Shown here in pieces: positions 25,705 to 33,961 of a stretch of DNA of 64,000 nucleotides (position 1 is the first letter of the stretch; every line of letters starts with the position of its first letter). Origin of the DNA: Mangrovimonas sp. TPBH4 (GTDB taxonomy: Bacteria; Bacteroidota; Bacteroidia; Flavobacteriales; Flavobacteriaceae); assembly GCF_001280505.1 (NCBI RefSeq), contig NZ_LBIO01000049.1, positions 124,001 through 188,000 on the forward strand. The letters run 5' to 3'. A program made the translations under genes and the position numbers. Below the pieces are notes generated by a model. It did no database searches. It worked only from the letters and a program-made list of their open reading frames with translations, and had not been told where the DNA came from.

Positions 25705-26889
25705 TTATTTAGCAACTAGCTCATAACTCTGCTTCGCAATTTCCAGCTCTTCGTTGGTAGGGATAACCAGTACTTTCACTCTAGAATCTTCAATGCTTAT
25801 GTCTCTTGCATCTTTAGACCTTATAGAGTTTAGTTCAGTATTCAATTGAATTCCTAAAAAGTCCATATCCTCACAAACTAAGCCTCTTAGCACATCACTG
25901 TTCTCCCCAATTCCAGCAGTAAACACAATAGCGTCCAAACCATTCAGTGCTGCAGCATAAGCTCCAATAAACTTTTTAATGCGGTAGGCATTCATCTCTA
26001 AAGCCAACAAACAATCCTTATTGCCATTACCCGCTTCCGCTTCAATCTCCCTTAGATCACTAAATCCAGTTAAGCCCAGCATTCCACTCTTTTTGGATAA
26101 GATGTCTGACATTTCTTCCTTAGAATAGCCATACTTGTTCATAAGATAAAAAATAACCGTTTGATCTATCGCTCCACTTCGGGTTCCCATTATTAAGCCT
26201 TCATTGGGTCCAAAGCCTAGGGTGTGATCCAAGCTTTTTCCTTCATGTACGGCTGTCATACTACAACCATTCCCTAAATGGATGGTAATGACCTTTGCGC
26301 TAGGTTTTCCTAAAAATTCCACCGCTTCTTCTGAAACATATTTGTGGGAAATTCCATGGAATCCATACACACGAATGCCTTGATCCAAATACTTGTTCTC
26401 AATGGCATACTTGTATACTTTTTTAGGTAACGACTGGTGAAAGGCCGTATCGAATACCGCCACTTGTTTGGCATTTGGAAAAATACGCTCCGCGACCAAA
26501 ACCCCTTCATAATTAGGAGGATTGTGCAAAGGTGCCAAGGAAAACAAGCTTTTGATTTTGTGTTTCACCTTCTCATCAATTTCAATGGTATCCGAAAAAT
26601 CCTTTCCACCATGCACAATACGGTGCCCTACAATATCAATTTCATCTACGTTTGAAATTACCCCTTTTTTAGGGTCCATAAGTAATTTGGCAACTTCGGA
26701 CAAACCAAAGGCATGATCTGCCACCGGAATGTTTAAAGTAATCCCTTCATTACCTTTTTTATAAACAATTGCGCCTATGTCCAAACCTATGCGTTCCACC
26801 AATCCAGAGGCAACGACTGTTTCTGAAGGCATTTCAATCAATTGGAATTTAATAGAAGAACTTCCTGAATTTATTACAAGTGTTTTCAT
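25705..26889 (-). CDS. ackA: Acetate kinase
   Basis: AckA of 394 residues, interconverting acetyl phosphate plus ADP with acetate plus ATP. ASKHA-fold signatures: VINSGSSSIKF (4-14), the substrate motif HRIVHGG (about 108), AVFDTAFHQS with catalytic Asp (about 145), HLGNGCSM (about 205), and FTAGIGENS (about 323). It follows pta by 15 bases on the same strand. Together they form the standard acetate overflow/ATP-generating pathway. Confidence 0.97.
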   Translation of the reverse strand: MKTLVINSGSSSIKFQLIEMPSETVVASGLVERIGLDIGAIVYKKGNEGITLNIPVADHAFGLSEVAKLLMDPKKGVISNVDEIDIVGHRIVHGGKDFSDTIEIDEKVKHKIKSLFSLAPLHNPPNYEGVLVAERIFPNAKQVAVFDTAFHQSLPKKVYKYAIENKYLDQGIRVYGFHGISHKYVSEEAVEFLGKPSAKVITIHLGNGCSMTAVHEGKSLDHTLGFGPNEGLIMGTRSGAIDQTVIFYLMNKYGYSKEEMSDILSKKSGMLGLTGFSDLREIEAEAGNGNKDCLLALEMNAYRIKKFIGAYAAALNGLDAIVFTAGIGENSDVLRGLVCEDMDFLGIQLNTELNSIRSKDARDISIEDSRVKVLVIPTNEELEIAKQSYELVAK

Positions 26890-26904
26890 ACAAAAATCTA
26901 AAGT

Positions 26905-28998
26905 TTATAGGCCCTGAGCCTGTATCGCGGTTAATACTACGGTGTTGAACACATCATCGATGGTACAGCCTCTACTTAAATCATTAACGGGTTTGTTAAG
27001 CCCTTGCAACATCGGTCCAATAGCCAAAGCGCCTGTTTCACGCTGCACAGCTTTATAGGTATTGTTTCCTGTGTTCAAATCTGGAAAAATCAATACGGTA
27101 GCCTGTCCCGCCACGTCGGAATCTGGCATTTTGCTTTTTCCAATCACCGGATCTACAGCTGCATCATATTGAATTGGCCCTTCCACTTTTAAATCGGGGC
27201 ACTGTTGTTTTACAATTTGGGTTGCTTCTCTTACTACCTCAACATCTTCCCCTTTTCCAGAAGACCCAGAGGAATAGGATAACATAGCTACTTTTGGCTC
27301 AATACCAAAGGCCTCACTACTTCTCGCTGAAGAAATGGCAATTTCGGCCAATTGTTCGGCATTTGGGTTCGGGTTAATGGCACAGTCCCCAAAAATAGAT
27401 ACTCTATCGTCCAGACACATAAAGAAAATAGATGATACAATAGAGCAGCCCGGTTTGGTTTTAATAAACTGAAGCGCTGGACGAATGGTATGTTGCGTAG
27501 TGTGAATAGCTCCTGAAACCATGCCATCGGCATCCCCTTTGTAAATCATCATGGTGCCGAAATAGGACAGGTCGCACATCATGTCCCTGGCCATATCCAT
27601 GTTTACATTTTTATGTTTGCGCAGTTCGTAAAAGGTTTCCACATACTCATCAAACTTCTCATATTTGGCAGGTTCAATAATCTGGATTTTGGAAGCGTCC
27701 ATGTTCAATCCCAACTCATCGATCTTGGTTTTGATTTCCTTTTTGTTACCCAACAATACCAAGTCTACCAAATCCAATAATGAGAGTCTAGCAGCCGCCG
27801 TAAGGATACGTGAATCTGTAGCCTCTGGAAGTACAATACATTTTTTCTCCTTCCTAGCCTTCTGAATCAATTTATACTGAAACATTCGAGGTGTCATCAC
27901 CTTGGTTTCGAAAGCCGTCAATTTCTCGAATATGTCATCTATAGCAACATTTTTTTGGAAGGTAGCTATCGAGGTTAGTATTTTCTCTTTGCTTTCGGCA
28001 TAAATATTAGATTTAATGCTACCTATTCTTTGGGTCACCTCAAAAGTACCTTTGTTCACAGACACGATAGGCACCACATTGGAAAGTCCATCGATCAATT
28101 TTAAAATAGGCTCTTCTGGCATCAAACCACCTGTAAGAACGATTCCAGAAATATTTGGATAGTTACTCGACAAATGGGCCTGTAAGGATCCCAAAATCAA
28201 ATCGGCACGGTCCCCTGGCATAATCAGCAAACTTCCCTCTTTAATATGTGTCAGGAAATTGCGAAGCTGCATAGCTCCCACGGCAAAATTCCCCGATTGG
28301 TTGCCCATATGCTCCCCTCCAAACAACACCTTTCCTTCCAAGGCATCTGTAATTTCGGTTAAGGTTGGAAATGCTAAAGTATCCACCAACGGGATGGTAA
28401 GCACCTCCACTTCCTCCGGAATAAATGACTTGATAGATTTTTGAAGTAAAGTGGCATTTTTAGATTGGATTTTATTAGCTATCAAGGCCAAAATTTCCAC
28501 ATCTTGACTCTTAAAAGTTTTATAGGCCATTTCTAAACTGCCAATAAACTTCTCTAACGTTTTCCCTACCCCACTGCTCACAATTACGGTAGGCAAACCC
28601 AGGTTTTTAGCAATATTAACGTTCCAGTCAAATTCAAACACACTGCCTTCTCCAACAAAATCGCTACCTTCTACCAACACAAAATCATATTGGTCTTCGA
28701 GTTCCTTGTACTTCTTGATAATGATATCCAAGGACTCGCCTATTTTCCCAGCATTTCGGTTCTGAATGATCTCTTGACGGGTTAAGGCGTAGGCATCTTC
28801 ATAAGGGATGTCTAAATTAAAATATGTAAGAATTGTATCTATATGGTTGTCCTTAACACCCTCCTCCTGATTACTTATAATGGGTCTGAAATATGCTACT
28901 TTTGGAGTTTTTCCTAAAAGCGCCTGCATAAGTCCCAAGGACACGATTGACTTACCACTATTGGTCTCCAAGGTTGCAATATAAAGTCCTTTGTTCAT
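26905..28998 (-). CDS. pta: Phosphate acetyltransferase, long three-domain form
   Basis: Pta of 697 residues, exchanging CoA for phosphate on acetyl-CoA. The long form has an N-terminal BioD/CobB-like P-loop domain (ATLETNSGKSIVSLGL, 8-23), a DRTGG domain in the middle (GDRADLI near 262), and the C-terminal catalytic PTA_PTB domain (from about 370; LPEATDSRIL, YSSGSSGKG, AVDPVIGKSK). The N-terminal domain in enterobacterial Pta mediates allosteric control. Upstream gene of the pta-ackA operon; no clear promoter could be assigned. Confidence 0.96.
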   Translation of the reverse strand: MNKGLYIATLETNSGKSIVSLGLMQALLGKTPKVAYFRPIISNQEEGVKDNHIDTILTYFNLDIPYEDAYALTRQEIIQNRNAGKIGESLDIIIKKYKELEDQYDFVLVEGSDFVGEGSVFEFDWNVNIAKNLGLPTVIVSSGVGKTLEKFIGSLEMAYKTFKSQDVEILALIANKIQSKNATLLQKSIKSFIPEEVEVLTIPLVDTLAFPTLTEITDALEGKVLFGGEHMGNQSGNFAVGAMQLRNFLTHIKEGSLLIMPGDRADLILGSLQAHLSSNYPNISGIVLTGGLMPEEPILKLIDGLSNVVPIVSVNKGTFEVTQRIGSIKSNIYAESKEKILTSIATFQKNVAIDDIFEKLTAFETKVMTPRMFQYKLIQKARKEKKCIVLPEATDSRILTAAARLSLLDLVDLVLLGNKKEIKTKIDELGLNMDASKIQIIEPAKYEKFDEYVETFYELRKHKNVNMDMARDMMCDLSYFGTMMIYKGDADGMVSGAIHTTQHTIRPALQFIKTKPGCSIVSSIFFMCLDDRVSIFGDCAINPNPNAEQLAEIAISSARSSEAFGIEPKVAMLSYSSGSSGKGEDVEVVREATQIVKQQCPDLKVEGPIQYDAAVDPVIGKSKMPDSDVAGQATVLIFPDLNTGNNTYKAVQRETGALAIGPMLQGLNKPVNDLSRGCTIDDVFNTVVLTAIQAQGL

Positions 28999-29101
28999 GG
29001 TTGTTTACTTTTGGTTAGTAATTTAAAGAATCGCATAACTGAGATTCCTTGTTATTTTATGAATTGAAATCTTTAAGATCAATATTGTAAAAGATTTCGT
29101 G

Positions 29102-29266
29102 TTATTTACCAATATCTTTTAGTGCAATTTGGCTTTGTAGCTGTTTTTGGTAATTGGGGTGCGAATTTACATGAACTACTTTATTACCTCCCATTCTATT
29201 GAATACTCCGGCTAAATTGAGCCCACCTGACTCAAAACCTAATTTAAACACCTGTAATAAAAATAG
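29102..29266 (-). pseudogene. Short coding-like fragment, possible gene remnant
   Basis: An open stretch of about 54 codons ending TAA at 29104-29102. It has a protein-like composition (FKLGFESGGLNLAGVF, NRMGGNKVVHVNSHPNYQ, KQLQSQIALKDIGK) but no ATG at its upstream end, only GTG at 29251 or a later internal ATG, and stops immediately upstream. The His...SHPNY pattern faintly recalls the C-terminal end of HNH/AHH-type toxin nucleases, but I would not claim this. It may be a remnant of a larger gene or a small real gene started at GTG. Confidence 0.3.
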
Positions 29267-29361
29267 TTAACTACGAATTTAAGGATTATTTTCCAATCCA
29301 AAACCCAAAGATGGGTGACACTACAATTAAATTTAAAAGATTGTTGGCTCTTTTTAAATTG

Positions 29362-29404
29362 ATTAAAAACAAAGGCCCCATTTAGTATTTTAAATGAGGC
29401 CTTA
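29362..29404 (-). terminator. Intrinsic terminator after the porin gene
   Basis: On the minus strand AAGGCCTCATTTAA and TAAATGGGGCCTT form a long stem around a short loop, followed by TGTTTTT. Confidence 0.75.
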
Positions 29405-29456
29405 TCCATCAATCAACACTAACTTAATACAACATATTAAGCAGCTCTTTTATAAT

Positions 29457-30737
29457 TTAGAAGCTAATTACGGCTTCCATCATTAGTCCATCGAATTGAC
29501 CATCGTGTAAGATGTTATCTGTTGCATAACCGTCATATGTTTGGTTAACATACTCCGCTTTTACAAGAATGTTGTTTGTCATGAACCAACCTGCTGCAAA
29601 GTTGAATCTTGAAATTTCAACATCATCTCCACTTCTGTCTTCAGCATCTACCATGTTGTAACGTCCACCTACGTAGAAGTTTTCTTTGCTACCGAATCTG
29701 TAGATTAACTCTCCAGCGTATTGGTTAGCGCTTCTTCTATCAGCTTCTGAATTACGTCTACCGTTTGCAACCTCAACAGTTCCAAAGAACTCCAAACCTC
29801 TATATTTTACGAATGGATTGATCATAAAAGCTGTTACTTTGTTCCCAAAGTTAGGGTTGTAACGTCCAGATCTGAAGTTGTCATCAGCTCCTTCTGCTTG
29901 CATTACGTGGTAGTATCTAGATCCTGTACGGTCTGCACTGTATAGGTAAGAACTTGCAACGCTACCGGTGTTGTAAAGAGATCCTGTTAAACGTAATCTC
30001 AAATCGTCAGTAACTTGGTTGTCATATCCCAATTTAGCTAAGAAAGAAGCTCCGTTGGCATCATTTTTCACTGTAGATTGGTTCAATTTACCGTTAGAGA
30101 ATCCAACCATTCCAATGAAACCACTGTTTCTGTAGTAAAGTTCAGCACCAACTTCTGTAGTGAAAGCGTCCATGATCAAGTTTCCAACAAATGGGTTGTA
30201 GATAGCTTGCGCGTTATCACTTCTTCTAAAGTGAGCATCCCCATAGTTGTTCTCCATGTGCCCAATTCTAACGGTAGTGTGTTTCATGAAGTCTTCCAAA
30301 AGTCCTTCTTTGATGAAGTCTAATTTGTCAATTTGGAAGTATCCTCCTTTTACATATGGTTCTGGGTGGTGTCTAGAACTTAAATAAGTTCTTAAGTGCA
30401 TACGTACCCCATCTGCTAGTGCTACGTCCAAATCTAAGTTTGCTGTAGCCAGGTTAAAGTTGCTTCCCAACTCCGCTAGAGCCAAGGCATTTCCGTCTAC
30501 ATCTACTCCTGAAGCTTCATGATCCAAAGCTTGGAATTGCAAAGCGAATGATCCACCTACTCTTACTCTAATACCGTCAAAAGTTGAAATGGTATCTTTT
30601 GGAGATTCAAATACGTTAATACCTGCTTTATCTGGTTCTCTATAATTGTCTAAACTTCTATTATTTTTTTGGGCAAAACCGTTAAGTCCTCCGATTAACA
30701 TTACTGCCACTACTGAATTTGTAAAAATTGATTTCAT
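29457..30737 (-). CDS. OprO/OprP-like outer-membrane porin
   Basis: Protein of 426 residues with a signal peptide ending GFAQ (about 23). The mature protein is a large barrel with many aromatic strand residues; IRVRVGGSFALQFQ begins the first strand, VRIGHMENNYGDAHFRRSDNAQ (given in parts RIGHMENNYG and FRRSDNAQ) resembles the loop-3 region of phosphate-selective porins, and the chain ends in AVISF with terminal Phe. It lies 38 bases downstream of the yceI gene and probably shares its promoter, putting it under the CRP-like site at 31415-31430. Substrate unknown. Confidence 0.75.
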   Translation of the reverse strand: MKSIFTNSVVAVMLIGGLNGFAQKNNRSLDNYREPDKAGINVFESPKDTISTFDGIRVRVGGSFALQFQALDHEASGVDVDGNALALAELGSNFNLATANLDLDVALADGVRMHLRTYLSSRHHPEPYVKGGYFQIDKLDFIKEGLLEDFMKHTTVRIGHMENNYGDAHFRRSDNAQAIYNPFVGNLIMDAFTTEVGAELYYRNSGFIGMVGFSNGKLNQSTVKNDANGASFLAKLGYDNQVTDDLRLRLTGSLYNTGSVASSYLYSADRTGSRYYHVMQAEGADDNFRSGRYNPNFGNKVTAFMINPFVKYRGLEFFGTVEVANGRRNSEADRRSANQYAGELIYRFGSKENFYVGGRYNMVDAEDRSGDDVEISRFNFAAGWFMTNNILVKAEYVNQTYDGYATDNILHDGQFDGLMMEAVISF

Positions 30738-30775
30738 GTTTTAAATTTTTTTGCGTTAGATTTTGTTGTTTTTAT

Positions 30776-31360
30776 TTAGTTTATCATGATGGTATTAAAT
30801 TCTATGGTAAGCGCATCTCCAGTGGTCACTGCACCAAACATTGCTGTTGGAGGTTCAACTTTAAAGTCGGTCATTTTAAGATCCTTACTTCCTTTAAGCG
30901 TTGCTTGATTTCCTTTTAGAGTTAACTCGAAATCCAAGGTCACTTTATTGGTGGCTCCTGAAATGGTCAAGTTTCCTTCGGCGGCCACTTTGTATTTTCC
31001 ATTTCCTAGATCCTGAACACTTTTGGTGTTTAAAAGCTCAAAAGTGATGTACTTATATTTTCCAGTGTTTAAGGCTTTATAAGTGTTCTTGTCCATTGCA
31101 GACTTTCCACTCTTCAAGCTTTCTGCCTCGATTTCAATTTTAAGACTATTGATTGTAAGGCCATCTGTTGTTGCAATGTCCAAACTCCCTTTTTGAGTTT
31201 CTGCAGTCTCCTCCCAATCGTGCAAGCTTGAGGTTCCCTTCACTACCAATGTAGAACTTTGGTTGTTCAACTTGAACTGTTGTGCGAAAGAGGCCGTAGA
31301 CGAAATGAACAGAAGTGCCAATACACTAAGAGCGATGTTCATTTTGTTAAGCGTTTTCAT
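30776..31360 (-). CDS. YceI-family periplasmic protein
   Basis: Protein of 194 residues: signal peptide ending ASFAQ (about 27), then a YceI lipocalin-like domain (GTSSLHDWEETAE, SLKSGKSAMDKNTYKAL, GNLTISGATNKVTLDFEL). YceI proteins bind polyisoprenoid or other lipophilic molecules and are induced by stress in several bacteria. The start at the ATG at 31360 gives a proper signal peptide; the 12 codons upstream fall into the promoter region. First gene of a probable two-gene unit with the porin. Confidence 0.85.
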   Translation of the reverse strand: MKTLNKMNIALSVLALLFISSTASFAQQFKLNNQSSTLVVKGTSSLHDWEETAETQKGSLDIATTDGLTINSLKIEIEAESLKSGKSAMDKNTYKALNTGKYKYITFELLNTKSVQDLGNGKYKVAAEGNLTISGATNKVTLDFELTLKGNQATLKGSKDLKMTDFKVEPPTAMFGAVTTGDALTIEFNTIMIN

Positions 31361-31385
31361 ATCCGTTTTGTTTTTAATTATGGTA

Positions 31386-31393
31386 CAAAGATG
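31386..31393 (-). promoter_or_regulatory. -7 element of the yceI promoter
   Basis: CATCTTTG on the minus strand (consensus TAnnTTTG, one mismatch), 26 bases before the yceI ATG and exactly 21 bases after the palindrome at 31415-31430. No TTG at -33 is visible, as expected for an activator-dependent promoter. Confidence 0.55.
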
Positions 31394-31414
31394 CAACCGA
31401 TGTAAGAATTAAAA

Positions 31415-31430
31415 TATGACGATAATCATA
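31415..31430. promoter_or_regulatory. CRP/FNR-like palindrome before yceI
   Basis: TATGACGATAATCATA: arms TATGA and TCATA separated by six bases, the geometry of CRP sites (TGTGA-N6-TCACA). The same motif and spacing to the -7 element occur before hemN and uspA. Confidence 0.7.
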
Positions 31431-31533
31431 CACCGACATAAAACACTGACAATAAATCATTTAATGTGTGTAAAATTTTTACTACAAGGGTCTGCAAGAA
31501 TGGAAAATTCTTTTGAATTAAAAAGGAAGAAAT

Positions 31534-31558
31534 AAAAAAATCGCCCAAAGGCGATTTT
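31534..31558 (-). terminator. Intrinsic terminator of hemN
   Basis: On the minus strand AAAATCGCC / GGCGATTTT with a TTTG loop and a T-tract, directly after the hemN stop. Confidence 0.85.
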
Positions 31559-31561
31559 CAT

Positions 31562-32923
31562 TTAAATAGTCATGGAAAATATAGGTTTTCCAGAGCTCCT
31601 TTTTTGGAGTTTGACATCAAAAGCCATGCACACATTCCGTACAAATGGCACTCCTTTTTCTGTAATCCTAATAGCGTGATCCCCTATTTCTATAAGGCCG
31701 TCTTGTTTCATTTCTTCCAGTTGCGAAACCACTTCTGGCAAACTCTCAAAGTATGTCCCCTCATTTTCCCAAGACGTTTTGAATTGACACATCAATCCTA
31801 AAATATGTTTTCTGATGATTAAATCTTCCTCATTTAATATGTGACCTCTAAATACAGGAATCAATCCTTCATCTATCAATTGTTTGTAGGTCTCAATATC
31901 TTTGGCATTTTGGGCAAAGGCATACCAGCTATCTCCAATAGCCGAAACTCCCAAACCAATCATCATTTGGGTCTTTGAAGCCGTATAGCCCATAAAGTTC
32001 CTATGCAACTGGTCAGTTTTCATGGCAGTATACATAGAATCTGTAGGCAACGCAAAATGGTCCATACCAATCTCCATATAACCTACCTGCTCCAACAAGG
32101 CTTTTCCGTTTTCGTATTGTTGGCGTCTACTTTCTGCCGAAGGCAAATCCTGTTCGTTAAACCCTCTTTGACCATTACCTTTTATCCAGGGCGTGTGGGC
32201 ATAGCCATAAAATGCAATACGGTCGGGTTTTAATTCTTTGGTGTAAGCTATGGTTGTTTCAATATGTTCCATTTCCTGGAATGGCAAACCAAAGATGATA
32301 TCATGCCCAACGGAAGTATAGCCAATAGCCCTAGCCGTTTCTGTTACTCTTTTTACATTTTCAAAAGGTTGTACACGATGAATGGCCTTTTGCACCTTTT
32401 CATTATAGTCTTGAACTCCAAAACTCACTCTTCTGAAGCCCAAATCATACAAAGTCTGTAAGTGTGCTTCTGTAGTATTATTAGGGTGTCCTTCAAAACT
32501 GAACTCGTAACCTTTGGCCAAATCAGCCTTTTTTAGAATACCCTGAATAAGTTCACTTAAATGTTCTGGAGAGAAAAACGTAGGGGTTCCACCTCCTAAA
32601 TGCAATTCCTTAATGCTTGGCTTTTCTGGCAAAATTTCACAATACAAATCCCATTCGCGCAGCACATAGTCTATATATGGTTTTTCTACCTCATGCCGTT
32701 TGGTAATGCGCTTGTTGCAACCACAAAAGGTACATAAGCTTTCACAATAAGGAAGGTGAATATAAAGACTAATACCTTCTTCCTTACTCTCAACAAAGGA
32801 TGTTTTTAGGGAGGCTTTCCATTGTTCCAAAGAAAAAGAATCTACATCCCAAAACGGAACCGTTGGGTAACTGGTATATCTAGGTCCAGGAACGTTATAT
32901 TTATTGACTAGGTTACAATTCAT
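31562..32923 (-). CDS. hemN: Oxygen-independent coproporphyrinogen III oxidase
   Basis: Radical SAM enzyme of 453 residues that decarboxylates coproporphyrinogen III to protoporphyrinogen IX without oxygen. The cluster motif CESLCTFCGC gives C60, C64 and C67 plus the adjacent C69 of true HemN; HLGGGTPTF near 107 and the FSFEGHPN segment near 141 follow. The N-terminal NVPGPRYTSYPTVPFW is the HemN trip-wire/substrate motif, separating it from HemW. Needed under low oxygen; the upstream CRP-like site fits that. Confidence 0.95.
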   Translation of the reverse strand: MNCNLVNKYNVPGPRYTSYPTVPFWDVDSFSLEQWKASLKTSFVESKEEGISLYIHLPYCESLCTFCGCNKRITKRHEVEKPYIDYVLREWDLYCEILPEKPSIKELHLGGGTPTFFSPEHLSELIQGILKKADLAKGYEFSFEGHPNNTTEAHLQTLYDLGFRRVSFGVQDYNEKVQKAIHRVQPFENVKRVTETARAIGYTSVGHDIIFGLPFQEMEHIETTIAYTKELKPDRIAFYGYAHTPWIKGNGQRGFNEQDLPSAESRRQQYENGKALLEQVGYMEIGMDHFALPTDSMYTAMKTDQLHRNFMGYTASKTQMMIGLGVSAIGDSWYAFAQNAKDIETYKQLIDEGLIPVFRGHILNEEDLIIRKHILGLMCQFKTSWENEGTYFESLPEVVSQLEEMKQDGLIEIGDHAIRITEKGVPFVRNVCMAFDVKLQKRSSGKPIFSMTI

Positions 32924-32941
32924 TTACACTATAATTTTTGC

Positions 32942-32949
32942 CAAAAATA
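32942..32949 (-). promoter_or_regulatory. -7 element of the hemN promoter
   Basis: TATTTTTG on the minus strand, matching TAnnTTTG, 18 bases before the hemN ATG and exactly 21 bases after the palindrome at 32971-32986. Confidence 0.7.
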
Positions 32950-32970
32950 AAATGTATGCCATCATTTGCA

Positions 32971-32986
32971 TATGACATATATCAGT
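32971..32986. promoter_or_regulatory. CRP/FNR-like palindrome before hemN
   Basis: TATGACATATATCAGT: left arm TATGA perfect, right arm TCAGT matches TCATA at the first three positions. It starts 48 bases upstream of the ATG, the same distance as the perfect site before uspA. Confidence 0.65.
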
Positions 32987-32989
32987 TTA

Positions 32990-33024
32990 AAAACCAACCA
33001 TCTCCAAGGGAGACGATTGGTTTT
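32990..33024 (-). terminator. Intrinsic terminator of uspA
   Basis: On the minus strand a 16-pair stem (AAAACCAATCGTCTCC with GGAGATGGTTGGTTTT, two G-T pairs) followed by T-rich sequence; it lies just upstream of the hemN palindrome and insulates the two transcripts. Confidence 0.8.
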
Positions 33025-33039
33025 CACGCTATAGAAAAG

Positions 33040-33879
33040 CTATTTGGTTGGCCGGTGTTCGTGGAACACCAAAAAAGGAATATTCGTTAAATAGGTTAGT
33101 TTCTTAACGCTTGGTTGAAACAACAAGCGTTGCATATAATTTAGATTTTTTGCTACCAAGGCAATTAGATCTACCCCCTGATCTTCCACAAAACATTGTA
33201 TAGCTGCTTCTAGCTTTTTATCATTGAAGAAGTTAAAACTATGATGGAAATATCTCAAAAAAGCCTCCAAGTAGGTTTTATTTTTCACTTGATCTGGGAA
33301 CAATTCGCTGTCTTTTTTGCACACATGCAACACTCTAAAATTGGTATCGAAACGCTTTAATATAGCTTCAATAGACTTCAAGGTATCATCATGGTAAATC
33401 ATGGAAAAATCTGTAGGAAACACAATTTCCTTACAATCCTTAAACTTGGCATGTTCTGGCACTACCAATGCATTACACTTTACCTTGGTAATTATTTCAT
33501 GGGTATGAGTTCCTATCCCTGCGTTCTTAAATTCATTGGCGCCTTTGGTGCCAATAACTATAACATCTATTTTGAGTTTTTTGACTTGACTCCTAATGGA
33601 TTCCACAAAAAAGTTATAGTCCGTCAAAATGTGAAATTTAAAATGATGCCCTTCCGGCAACTCTTGTTCCAAAGTTTGTTGCAATTGCTCCAACTTTGCA
33701 AGGGTTTCTTCCTGGATTTTGGAAAGCTCCGTATCCGACAAATTGGACATACCATTTTTCAACACAATTATATGCAGCAAATAGAACTCACAAGCCTCCC
33801 CTTCATAAAACTTAAGGGCGTATCTTATGGAGTTCAATGAATTTTCTGAAAAATCTGTTGGTAATAGTATATTTTTCAT
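33040..33879 (-). CDS. Tandem-domain universal stress protein
   Basis: UspA-type protein of 279 residues with two Usp folds (about 1-145 and 148-279). The first has ILLPTDFSENSLNSIRYAL and the nucleotide-binding element VIGTKGANEFKNAGIGTHTHEI (in parts GTKGAN and GIGTHTHE), suggesting ATP binding. The second begins IVFPTDFSMIYHD and is degenerate at the nucleotide loop (LIALVAKNLNYMQRLLFQPS). Tandem Usp proteins are induced by oxygen limitation or stress in many bacteria. A perfect CRP-like palindrome sits upstream, and the kinase/regulator pair is the next transcription unit. Confidence 0.88.
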   Translation of the reverse strand: MKNILLPTDFSENSLNSIRYALKFYEGEACEFYLLHIIVLKNGMSNLSDTELSKIQEETLAKLEQLQQTLEQELPEGHHFKFHILTDYNFFVESIRSQVKKLKIDVIVIGTKGANEFKNAGIGTHTHEIITKVKCNALVVPEHAKFKDCKEIVFPTDFSMIYHDDTLKSIEAILKRFDTNFRVLHVCKKDSELFPDQVKNKTYLEAFLRYFHHSFNFFNDKKLEAAIQCFVEDQGVDLIALVAKNLNYMQRLLFQPSVKKLTYLTNIPFLVFHEHRPTK

Positions 33880-33897
33880 TGTTCACACTTTCTTACA

Positions 33898-33905
33898 CAA
33901 AAGTA
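33898..33905 (-). promoter_or_regulatory. -7 element of the uspA promoter
   Basis: TACTTTTG on the minus strand, matching TAnnTTTG, 18 bases before the ATG and exactly 21 bases after the palindrome at 33927-33942. Confidence 0.7.
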
Positions 33906-33926
33906 ATTTGAAAGTGCTTTCAAAAA

Positions 33927-33942
33927 TATGATTTAAATCATA
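33927..33942. promoter_or_regulatory. Perfect CRP/FNR-like palindrome before uspA
   Basis: TATGATTTAAATCATA is a perfect 16-base palindrome with arms TATGA/TCATA and a six-base centre. It lies between uspA and the gene for the response regulator/CRP fusion, the most likely binding protein. Confidence 0.75.
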
Positions 33943-33961
33943 CCAATTAATGAAACCAATA

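Larger units (their letters stand above)
28999..29456. other. 458-base gap with a coding-like fragment and a terminator
   Basis: AT-rich region between pta (leaving to the left) and the end of the porin gene. It contains the short open frame described at 29102-29266 and the porin terminator at 29362-29404. I see no RNA gene, repeat or convincing promoter in the remainder. Confidence 0.5.

Noticed and set aside
33391-33840. Open frame of 149 codons opposite the universal stress protein gene
   Set aside because: Antisense shadow; composition is not protein-like.
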